Source: Hymenochaete sp. R1 (taxonomy: Eukaryota > Basidiomycota > Agaricomycetes > Hymenochaetales > Hymenochaetaceae). Taken from it: a stretch of 12,579 nt of DNA. The position numbers and the translations under genes were made by a program. This document shows positions 1 to 7,411 of this stretch, piece after piece. Location: positions 1 through 12,579 of the forward strand of contig JAFREE010000320.1 of NCBI GenBank assembly GCA_019400425.1, in the 5' to 3' direction. The notes beneath the pieces were generated by a model that was not told where the DNA came from, ran no database searches, and was given only the letters and a program-made list of their open reading frames with translations. The first letter of the stretch is position 1, and each line of letters begins with the position of its first letter.

Positions 1-480
1 TATAGGCTGCGCTCCCGCCGGCGCCATGGAAGCATTAGCTTGCTTGCTCTTGCTAGACCATCACTGGTGACTAGGGGTGGAGGCGCTAGGTCATGGACGG
101 ACCCGCCATTCCATTCTTGGATTATAGTGGTGGTGGGTGGGACGCATCATTTGCATTAGCAAGATGCAGTATGAACCGGCAAGGCGACAACTTCAAGTTG
201 AATGATGACTCGGATGTTCATGGGAGCGAGCGAGCATATCCGTGATGGTGCGATGGAGTAGCAGCTATTAATTTTATCATGATGAGATGAGTTCGAGTTC
301 GATGTCACCATGACTCATGAATAATCAATGATACCATGAACTTGAAATAGGATACGCCAGATGCAGATGAATGCAAGAAGGCCGTTGAACCTCTGTCACT
401 TTGGATTGAGTGTATGCCCCTCGCTTTGCAACAACGCGATTAACATTGCCGCGGTTATGGACAGGATCAACAGTAGCCTA
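1..480. other. Gene-free leader region
   Basis: No reading frame here looks coding and no RNA gene or element is recognised. The stretch contains several GGTGG/GTGG-rich runs near 75-140 and AT-rich sequence near 270-345. It probably belongs to the promoter side of the gene that begins at 542. Confidence 0.4.
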
Positions 481-528
481 GAGGAGGAGGAGGAGGAGGA
501 GGAGGAGGAGGAGGAGGAGGAGGAGGAG
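481..528. repeat. (GAG)16 trinucleotide microsatellite
   Basis: Sixteen uninterrupted GAG units are read directly, giving a pure purine strand. They would encode poly-Glu on the plus strand or poly-Pro on the minus strand, but neither frame looks like a real protein on both sides of the repeat. The tract ends 13 bases before the ATG at 542, with a pyrimidine-rich CTTTCCTTCTC in between, so it most likely lies in the promoter or 5' leader of the plus-strand gene. Confidence 0.9.
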
Positions 529-541
529 AGCTTTCCTTCTC

Positions 542-2489
542 ATGGCTTCGCGTTCTACCGGCCATGCAATTGCCAACTTTGTCGCCACGAGCTTCGAACA
601 CCAAAAGATCGAGAGGCGTCGTGAGGCTCGCGTCCTTCGCCGCTAATACAATCCGACGCATAAGTATACGCAGTGGACATGGGCCATCGTCTTTTCCCCT
701 CTTTCGCCTATCGCGAGCTGCTCACAAACTACGACAATTCTGACCTCCGAATCGGCTTTCACGCTCAATGCGTTCCGAACTTGATGCCGGTCAACGAATC
801 GCACGACGAAGTGCTCCTTCGCTCGATGGAGTGCACAAGCTCACGCTGCTTACCGTCCATCGAGAGAAAGTAGGACGTATCGCACCAAGTGTTAGCAAAC
901 AGCGCCTGATCACGACCCTCGTTCAAGAGCTCCACGTATGTCTCCTCTCCCCCTCGCACTGACGAGCCTTGCTTTTTGCAGTTCATATGATAAAAAAGCT
1001 GAGCGATCATCCCATGAATTACAGATTACTGTGACATCCCTAGCCGAGCTTTGCGTGAGTCCTTCCTTCAGTGTCACTGTCAATATCCATGTCAGATAAA
1101 TATCTCCGTCAGGTCCAGAAGGAAAAGGCAATCGCCAGAAGGCTTATTTCTGAAGGGAACACTAATGGATTGTATTGTCAAACAAATCTACCCACATTAT
1201 GGTCCTTGTGTAAAGAAATCCACGGTATCGAAGTAAGGGGAAGTAAGGTGGATTTAATAACCTTTCTCTTATCCGAATCCAAGGTGAATAGGCCATTACA
1301 GCTGATCCCCGAGGCTCGGTTTTATTGAAAGGAAACTTGCAGGACATTGCGACTGTAGGTAGAAATATCGACACACATGCGCTTCCGAGTGTGCGGGGAG
1401 AAAAGAGAAAGACCCGCCCGTTCTCGCCCGTACTTGAGGCCTCTGCTCCTCCACACAAGCGTCTCCTTCTCGAGAGCGATGTTGAGAACATGCATGTCAG
1501 TCATAATTTTATATTATTTTAGCGACACATTGAATAACAGTGCATGGTGGTGGACGTACGGTACTAGCGGGTCCGACAACCAACGGCAGGGGATATAGAG
1601 AAGGATATCTGCACTGATAACGACTTGCAGCCGCCGTTTGTCTCAATGGCGGAGACGCAGAATTCAAGCATCTTACAGAAGGATACGTACGTCCATCAAA
1701 GTAATCTATGAAGAAACGCATCGTGATTGACATAATATGTCGTTATCCGAATCAGTCTTACGCAAGTACGACCAGTCACGGTAGTTGTTGAGAATGTTGG
1801 GTGTATGGGTCAAGGCAAATCTCTTCCAACACGTTTGGAGTGCTCGCCAGTGACATCAGATTTCGCCATGCAAATGAACTCGGGTGTAAGTAGACATTTT
1901 CAACAAACAAACACACTCTCTTTCAGTTAAGCTAAGGGTGGTTTTTAGTTGACTTCGGGTACTAAAGATATGCTGGGTACCGGTTGGGTAGATGAAAGCA
2001 GAAAAGGCTCGGTCGAGGACATAACTCGGACTAAGACGGGACTATCGGCGGATCAGGTTACTCACACTACGCATACAAGAAGGTGAATTTGGCGAGGAGA
2101 TCACTTGACTTTAGTCTGGTAACTCATCGCGATTTTTTATGGTCGTAACAACACCATCTAGATACCCACGTGACGTTCCAGCCCAACTTTACAGCAAACG
2201 ACGAGACGCACTGCTCACCAAACCTAAAGCACTTTCTCTCCCGAGGCTGCCTAATGGCGGCATAAGCTACTCAGAGATACATCGATCATGCCAGATCGAA
2301 GCTGGCCAAAGCTGCGACGTTTGTCTCATCTCTTTGTCCACAAATTACTTTCTCATCACCGCCGTCAACTAGGTGCTCGACCCAACCAACAAGCGACCAG
2401 TGCATCGCTTCAATGAGGAGGCTATTGAACCAGACGAAGTCGAGGAGCTGCTAAAAGAGCTTAATTTCCTCGCAATAGTTGTCGAATAG
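542..2489 (+). CDS. Unrecognised ten-exon nuclear-type protein, possibly decaying
   Basis: I do not recognise the family. Exons inferred from splice signals are 542-620, 674-935, 982-1054, 1113-1209, 1302-1495, 1568-1686, 1756-1885, 1949-2082, 2162-2318 and 2373-2489 (TAG stop). They total 1362 bases (454 codons), and the phase matches at every junction. Good donors include GTACGT at 1687 and GTAAGT at 1886; branch-like GCTAATAC lies before 673 and CGTAACA before 2161. Visible features are a short coiled-coil-like stretch in exons 3-4 (SSHELQITVTSLAELC, then QKEKAIARR), a basic NLS-like segment in exon 5 (GEKRKTRPFSP, PPHKR), and an acidic C-terminus (EEAIEPDEVEELLKELNF). The problem is exon 2: in the required frame it has TAG at 871 and TGA at 907, whereas another frame is open from an ATG at 768 to 935. 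Either an intron there is missed, the gene starts at 768 with a different acceptor (near 1004), or the copy is broken. Confidence 0.45.
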
Positions 2490-2765
2490 ACGGCATTCGC
2501 ATGCCCTTAAATATTTCTTTTTGTTTGTTTGTTTTAGTTTACTGTCAATCGGTGAAGTCTGATTTTATTCCTAAAAACTACAAAACAGGGCTATCCCCCG
2601 TAGCGTTTACGGGTTACGCATACCATCACATAGTAAACCGGGCGCACTATAGAATGCAGCTCGTATTGTTTGAGTGCCGCTACAGGCCACGGGTACCCAT
2701 GATACACGTACTACGCATATTACGGAATGATTTCATGTATATGCATATAAGCTCTGCTCACCTAA
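2490..2765. other. AT-rich 3' flank, no gene seen
   Basis: This follows the TAG at 2487-2489. It holds a T/G-rich run near 2517-2536 (TTTG units) that would suit a fungal 3' untranslated region. A small hairpin has arms CCCGTA (2597-2602) and TACGGG (2608-2613) around a five-base loop. The reading frame starting at 2501 has no coding character. Confidence 0.35.
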
Positions 2766-3037
2766 TACTTGAGAACCAAAGAAAGGCTCCATCACGTGTG
2801 TCGCTGCGTTGACATAGACAATGTCTAGCTTGTCCCAGAAGACACTGTCGAAGATGGTGCCCGGGCCGTCTTCCATGCAGGCCATGTCGAGCTCATCAGA
2901 CTTAATGGAAACGTCGAATCGTCGTCGATTCCGACCATGTGGCCGAACCAGTATCCTTCGAGCCAATCACTGTAAAGCTCCAGAAGCTCCAGCAAAACGT
3001 GATCGTCTACGAAGATAAAAATTGGCAAGGCATGCAA
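2766..3037 (-). pseudogene. Frameshifted gene fragment, family unknown
   Basis: Two overlapping minus-strand frames each look coding over different halves. The upstream half (about 2920-3037) reads FVDDHVLLELLELYSDW and then EGYWFGHMVGIDDD. The downstream half (about 2766-2919) reads DELDMACMEDGPGTIFD, then SVFWDKLDIVYVNAATHV. The downstream half has strong C-ending codon preference (ATC TTC GAC, GTC TTC TGG GAC AAG), and both are richer in GC than the flanks. They join naturally only if the frame changes near 2917-2923, inside a CGACGACGATTCGACG stretch where slippage is easy. A TTCGTAG that could be a splice acceptor lies near 3003-3009. I cannot name the protein. The simplest reading is a remnant of an older gene broken by an indel; two exons joined by an unseen intron is less likely, because the halves are contiguous. 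Confidence 0.4.
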
Positions 3038-3078
3038 AAGTAAGCATTGAGAAAGTCCATGCCCGCCATCATGATACG

Positions 3079-3357
3079 ATGGCAGAGCCCAACTTGAATA
3101 GCGGTGATGGAGTAGAGCGACTAGACGACGTTCCAGAAGAGCAGGTACGTATACTCAAAGACGTATTGCGAACTCCAACTACAGTAGAGTATGAACCACC
3201 ACAAGATCCTGATACAGATGATGTTCTTGTAGAAGAAGTTGTCAATCCTGTAGACAGGTCAGTGTCGCGTTCATGCGGTTCGATGAAGTCACTTAGATAC
3301 AGATACATACACGTTTCTATCCCATACATAAGATCAATAACCGTGAATAAGCCATAA
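3079..3357 (+). CDS. Short acidic open frame, doubtful
   Basis: From ATG 3079 the plus strand reads an acidic, proline-containing stretch (MAEPNLNSGDGVERLDDVPE, later PPQDPDTDDVLVEEVV) that loses coding character after about 3256, where a possible GTCAGT donor follows. A GTACGT donor also lies at about 3145. No homolog is recognised and no partner exon was found. It could be an isolated exon or chance. The opposite strand is Ser/Thr-rich and less convincing. Confidence 0.2.
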   Translation: MAEPNLNSGDGVERLDDVPEEQVRILKDVLRTPTTVEYEPPQDPDTDDVLVEEVVNPVDRSVSRSCGSMKSLRYRYIHVSIPYIRSITVNKP

Positions 3358-3432
3358 GTGTTTGAGGAATCGGAACTTGGAAAAGAAGGTTAGGTTTGAA
3401 TATGGAAATTCTCCAGTAAAGTCGCCACTTCC

Positions 3433-4341
3433 CTGCGCAATCGCATAATCTCAGGCTGACGAATTAACAGGTTCAGCCTGCAAGCCCTCCTCACCCGATA
3501 TCCCAACCTCAACGTCCGCAGCCTGAATCATACTAATGACATTCGCCTCATCCCCAATCACCAGCGTCATCGCCCCGATCTTTTCCTTCACCAGCTTCAC
3601 GATTAATGCCTTATGCAGCGGCGATACTCGACAGCACATGACAGCTTCGTACGTACTGAATGGCCAACCGGAGCCGGAGACGCTTGCTCTCCTCATCCAA
3701 AAGTGCGAGCCCGAGCGCTGTTCCTTCGATGACGAGGCCTCGCCGTTATTGGAGCCCACTAATGACGACAATATACATGTGTTCACCCTTCTTAACGGCG
3801 TCCCTGGCACTCCGACCGCGTCGCGTGTTTCTCAAAATATCCAACGCCTCTTCTTCAGTGACGTTTGCCTCGAGAAAGAATTTCTCCATTGCGTTGTATA
3901 ACAGCAGACTTTACGATTATCATGTTGGACTCTGTCGCGTGCTGTATCAGATGGCGATAGCGGTCTCGAGCTTGTCTCCAGTCGCGACCCGGACTTTGAT
4001 ACCTGCGAGTTTAGCTGCAATTGTGGAGGGAACGCCATCTTGGAGCTTGTTTTCGACGGCTGTTGCGCAGAGGAGACGGAGGTCGCGGTCATCAAGGGCG
4101 ACGGTCATTTCGTGGTATCGCTCGGTCCATTCCTCACAGTATTCCTCTGCATTCCTCTACATTAATACCACCAGCTCTCATGTTGTTGGAGCGAGTACGA
4201 GTCAAAACAAACTCACCAGGAACAACCTTGTATACAAGCGTCGGCGTCCTCAACCTTTCATCGCGAATTCGTCTTACAATGTACGCCCGTCACCTTCAGC
4301 AGAAGTTCAGCTCATCGTTTACGCCCAGCGTCCGCACCCTT
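3433..4341 (-). pseudogene. Broken P4-type ATPase (phospholipid flippase, Drs2/Dnf-like)
   Basis: P4-ATPases move aminophospholipids across fungal membranes. Family blocks appear in the correct order on the minus strand: KGAD (4330-4341, tentative), EFAMKG then LRTPTLVYKVVP (4218-4270), EEWTERYHE and [30 protein letters not shown] (ends 3950), [54 protein letters not shown] and DYAIAQ (3433-3450). An old intron is still visible (GTGAGT at 4216, GCAG at 4147, 70 bases, phase 1). Lesions: TGA at 3947-3949 where the family has Gly before YST; TAA at 3746-3748; TGA at 3451-3453; a GTACGTAC tandem duplication at 3649-3656 that shifts the frame before CCRVSP; and a one-base loss near 4253 between EFAMKG and LRT. 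The phosphorylation motif DKTGT was not found. It cannot make a functional pump. Confidence 0.88.
4147..4216 (-). other. Relict spliceosomal intron inside the flippase pseudogene
   Basis: A 70-base segment opens with GTGAGT and closes with TGCAG on the minus strand. Removing it joins YKVVP directly to [13 protein letters not shown], the usual flippase order, with the split codon becoming GAG. Because the intron is retained, the pseudogene was not copied from spliced mRNA. It is either a decayed resident gene or a DNA-level duplicate. Confidence 0.7.
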
Positions 4342-4725
4342 CGCCAGCAAAGAATAGCCGAATATTGACGAGTAATGGACCGTAAGGAAGAAGTTATCGT
4401 CGGATGCAACATATCGCTTGAAGCCAGCCTGAGGGTACTTACGGAAGAGATTGCAACAAGAAACTACAAAAATGCGAGATTAATCTCTCAGGCTGAGTGC
4501 AGACGCCCATAGACGTAAAGCTCACTGATGGCAAGGGTCAGCGCGGGCAAGCACACGAAACGAACAACTTGCCATCTTTATCGTCTCTATCTCACCAAAG
4601 ACGAGAAGTGATGAGATGTTGATGAGCGCGGACCATGTTGGTCTGTTGAGAGTGTCTGCCCTCATTAATCTGAGCAAGGTAGGGAAGAGAAGAGAAGGTT
4701 GCCTGCATAAGTCAGTGTCATGTCA
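4342..4725. other. Gap between flippase-like pieces, no gene seen
   Basis: No coding sequence is convincing here. On the minus strand a short frame (about 4350-4440) reads FKRYVASDDNFFLTVHYSS and runs into the tentative KGAD block, but it does not match the flippase N-domain. A palindrome GAGATTAATCTC sits at 4476-4487. Neither end shows inverted repeats or target duplications that would define a mobile element. Confidence 0.3.
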
Positions 4726-4950
4726 TTAATATTGGCAGTGGGCGATGGCAGGCAGAGATGGTGCGTCCCTGAATCGTGAATATCCCCGGCCATTTGATCC
4801 CAATACTAATGGATTCCCAAGGCTTGATCGCTTTAATTTTCTCATCGAGGTCGCTCGATTGATCCTGTCCGTAGTCTTCCGGTTATTAAACTCAAAAACG
4901 TTGACCCAATAACTGCCGGCTCGGATAGTAAGCATGAGGTTCGAGTTCAT
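4726..4950 (-). pseudogene. Possible upstream piece of the flippase pseudogene
   Basis: The minus-strand frame contains LTIRAGSYWVNVFEFNNRK (about 4870-4935). This resembles the P4-ATPase N-domain segment with the pattern Y-x-(I/L)-L-N-V-(L/F)-E-F-N-(S/N)-(T)-R-K, preceded by a V-R-x-R-G-like strand. Strand and order are right for a piece lying upstream of the blocks at 3433-4341. In intact flippases this segment lies only some 20-40 residues before KGAD; here about 530 bases separate them. The next residues (TTDRINRATSMRKLKRSS) no longer fit the family. The match is short and could be chance. Confidence 0.35.
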
Positions 4951-5046
4951 GCACCATGGTCCATGAATTCTTCGGTCCGTTGGCCTTCACACTTCGAAGT
5001 ACTCCTTCATTCTGGAAGTTACATTCATGCAACGATAACCTACAAG

Positions 5047-6393
5047 TTAGAGACGTCTAAGCGTCGATGATGTTCCTTTCCCTCCGAATGAAAACACTTT
5101 CCTCTCCGTAAACGCCAAAATCTCCCATTCCACATATACCCACCACCCCTCACCGGTGCCCCTTCTTCTTCCCCGTCTCCGTGATACCTCCCTTATGCAT
5201 GTACGCGATACCTCCGTGTCGTCCTGATACCGAGCATCACGCTCGATATGAACTCCATCCCGCGAGTCGTCGGGGATGAACATCTCCTCAAAGCGCCTGA
5301 AGCGGATGGGCACGCGCGGCATGGCATCGTACATGTGTCCAGCTGTGGTGTTCGTCAGCGAATCGGTGCACCGTGCACCGTCGCTCTTCTTCTGATCCTC
5401 TTTCCCTTTTCCTTTCCCGTTCTGTTCCTCTCTACCTTTCCCGCTGCCGCTCCTCGTCGACGTCAAAACCGATCCGGCCCTACTGACAACATTCGCCTCG
5501 GGCTCATCTCGTTTCGTCACTCGAAGGCCCCGAGCGGGCTTCAAGAGGGGATGGGAGACGAAAAGTCCGCTTTCGACGACCTTGGCGGGTGTTCTCGTCG
5601 GCCTGCGGCGTTTCTTGCTCGTTTCCCTCTCGGTCCTGGAATTTGCGATAGAGAGCGCCGCATACGTGGCGAGCACGGTGGAACCCGACGTAGCGAGCGT
5701 TGCACTCGCCTTGTACGCAGACTTCGACGACGAACATGCGAAGAACGGGTACCTGGCGAGTGCGCTTCGGCGGGCGGAAGAGGTGCAACTGGTGCCCGTC
5801 GCACTGGTCGAGATTCCGCGCTCGACGCTGACATCCCATAGCTTAAGCGACGACAGGTCCAGAATGGACGAGTCGCAGCTGTCTTTGGTCACGAAACGAG
5901 TGCGGGGCACCTTGGACGACTGGGGAGGGTCTGGGATGGAAGGATGGGTGGCCGAAGGCGATGAAGCACATGCCGGGGTGATATGCGCCAGATGCGCGCT
6001 CACCTGTGCGTCGTCGTCGCGATCTCGGCCGGACTTGCTGCAGTATAGTGGGGTCTGGTCCTGGCCGGTGATGGTACGCTTGCGCGCGGGTTCGATAGGG
6101 ATGCCGGATGGAGGGGGAGTACTGCTGGGCCGCCTGGAAGCCGGTTTGCTTTTGGCCGCGGTGTGAATGGCGTGGGCTCGAGTTGCGACTCGACGGACGC
6201 GATTTGTACCCCGTGCGCGACCTCCGCCAGCGACTCGCGCTTTGAGGATGCTTTTCTTACGGCTTGTCGCTTCGGTCTCCCTGTGTGCCGCTGGGGAGAG
6301 TGTTGGTGTGTCGATAGTGATCGTATTCGAGTGGGTGAGGGTGACGCAGTCGCAATCAGGACACCACGAAGTGTCGAGGTTGATGCCGGACAT
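5047..6393 (-). CDS. ECL1/2/3-type zinc-binding protein
   Basis: A 448-residue intronless frame, TAG stop at 5047-5049. The ATG at 6393 is chosen because MSGINLDTSWCPDCDC matches the family start; the open frame continues upstream to 6750 without coding character. ECL proteins are small fungal nuclear factors linked to chronological lifespan and to zinc or nutrient limitation (family knowledge). The N-terminal CxxC pair is visible (Cys11, Cys14, plus Cys16). After a basic Ser/Pro-rich linker comes the conserved RKRTITGQDQTPLYCSKSGRD block (about residues 104-124). There Cys118 is kept, but the expected second Cys (four residues on) is Gly122. The rest (about 130-448) is Ser/Arg/Lys-rich and low in complexity, with lysine/glycine runs near 375-390 and an arginine-rich C-terminus (SRRRGRRRGTGEG); it is longer than many family members and may contain an unseen intron or frameshift. 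The region is clearly richer in GC than its neighbours. Confidence 0.7.
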   Translation of the reverse strand: MSGINLDTSWCPDCDCVTLTHSNTITIDTPTLSPAAHRETEATSRKKSILKARVAGGGRARGTNRVRRVATRAHAIHTAAKSKPASRRPSSTPPPSGIPIEPARKRTITGQDQTPLYCSKSGRDRDDDAQVSAHLAHITPACASSPSATHPSIPDPPQSSKVPRTRFVTKDSCDSSILDLSSLKLWDVSVERGISTSATGTSCTSSARRSALARYPFFACSSSKSAYKASATLATSGSTVLATYAALSIANSRTERETSKKRRRPTRTPAKVVESGLFVSHPLLKPARGLRVTKRDEPEANVVSRAGSVLTSTRSGSGKGREEQNGKGKGKEDQKKSDGARCTDSLTNTTAGHMYDAMPRVPIRFRRFEEMFIPDDSRDGVHIERDARYQDDTEVSRTCIREVSRRRGRRRGTGEGWWVYVEWEILAFTERKVFSFGGKGTSSTLRRL

Positions 6394-6920
6394 GGCTGCT
6401 ACAAACTGGGGAGGACGTACATTGTTGGCTATGAACCCGTTGCTTAAATGCAATAGCAAGAAAAGTCTGTAGGGAAAGAAAGGGGGTTCGACGTACTTTT
6501 GCACTTGGAAGAGAAACAAGGAGGAAGGGGACGCTTGGAGAGAACGACAAAACAAGCCTAGCGGGGCGTACCGCAGTCTTCCCACATGCGCAGCGCGCAG
6601 TACCCTTCCCAGCCCCACTACGACTCTGTCTTCGCTGCTCCGTGCGGGGTCTTGGAAGAATCGAGGGAGACGGCGGGAGGATGGTCCGTTGAGAGCAAAG
6701 ACGGAGTTTGACGTTTGCGGAGCGTGCACGCACTGGTCTGACAATTCCACTAGTACTGTTTGCGTAGGTGTTTGAAGTGGAACTGCGTGAAGCTATTCAC
6801 AACTGCCCGCGTTGACTTTGGAGTTTCGCGCTTGGAAAGAAATATTGCACAGACGCGGAACGCGAAATTGTCGGGATGGAATCGCGTTGGTGGTGGTGAT
6901 GAAGATGCATGATATATATG

Positions 6921-6932
6921 ATGCATATGCAT
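6921..6932. promoter_or_regulatory. ATGCATATGCAT palindrome in an AT-rich tract
   Basis: A perfect 12-base palindrome flanked on both sides by ATATATAT-like runs (6911-6938), so the whole tract can form an AT-rich cruciform. It lies about 530 bases upstream of the ECL-type start. The function is unknown; protein binding or replication/unwinding roles are only guesses. Confidence 0.4.
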
Positions 6933-6958
6933 ATATATGGTGTGAACTAAACACGGAA

Positions 6959-6970
6959 TATCACGTGATA
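6959..6970. promoter_or_regulatory. TATCACGTGATA bHLH-type (CACGTG) site
   Basis: A perfect 12-base palindrome centred on CACGTG. The core plus flanks (ATCACGTGAT) equals the preferred site of Cbf1/USF-class bHLH proteins, and CACGTG is also read by Pho4-class factors. It lies in the shared upstream region, about 566 bases from the ECL-type ATG and about 440 bases before the zinc-finger copy. Binding is inferred from the sequence only. Confidence 0.5.
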
Positions 6971-7021
6971 ACGATCCACAAATTCCAATAGCATATTAAC
7001 ATGCACATTGCACATTACGAT

Positions 7022-7049
7022 GACGGACATAGTCCGGATATCGTCCGTC
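7022..7049. repeat. Seven-base inverted repeat with CGG/CCG triplets
   Basis: Arms GACGGAC (7022-7028) and GTCCGTC (7043-7049) flank 14 bases that include TCCGGA. CGG at 7024-7026 and CCG at 7034-7036 form an inverted CGG-N7-CCG pair, the layout bound by Zn2Cys6 fungal regulators. It could be a regulatory site or a small hairpin. Confidence 0.35.
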
Positions 7050-7411
7050 TAAAAGGGAAATTCCCCTCCATATTGGTGTCAGATTAGGAAGCTCAACACT
7101 TTACCCGGCTCGTGCCTTAACACTTTCCATTTTTCAGCGACATCGGCCAACGTGATCTCGTTCCTCCTTAATGTCTTACACACTCCTCGCCGTGTCGTTT
7201 GTATGGATGTGCTATCCACACTCACCTGCGTTATCTTTCTTTTATTTTGTCTTTCGTCTTGCCGGCCAAGTCTTCAGCATCCAGCAATAATGCTCATCGT
7301 GGAAGAATTTCCCTTCTCGTACCATCGGCTGATGAGCAGTCCGTTTGGAGACAGGCTGCAGGGAACCCCTGGACTTGCTCATTGCCAACAATACCGGCCG
7401 TCGCTCGGAAC

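Larger units (their letters stand above)
6394..7411. other. Intergenic region between divergent genes
   Basis: This separates the minus-strand ECL-type gene from the plus-strand zinc-finger copy, so it may hold promoters for both. The frames across 6394-6750 and 7152-7436 lack coding character, although the frame feeding the zinc-finger copy is open from 7199. Palindromic sites near 6913-6970 and an inverted repeat at 7022-7049 are listed separately. Confidence 0.45.

Noticed and set aside
361..661. Poly-Glu (plus) and poly-Pro (minus) proteins across the GAG tract
   Set aside because: They are simply translations of the microsatellite, and the flanking residues show no domain or codon bias on both sides.
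765..1010. Minus-strand frame opposite the first exons of the 542-2489 gene
   Set aside because: It reads acceptably but has no recognised domain, crosses plus-strand splice signals, and has no partner exon.
3660..4385. A 241-residue plus-strand frame
   Set aside because: It is the antisense of the flippase pseudogene, whose minus-strand translation matches conserved motifs.
5248..6472. Plus-strand and second minus-strand reading frames inside the ECL-type gene
   Set aside because: GC-rich coding DNA suppresses stops in other frames. Only the minus frame ending at 5047 carries the CxxC and LYCS family motifs.
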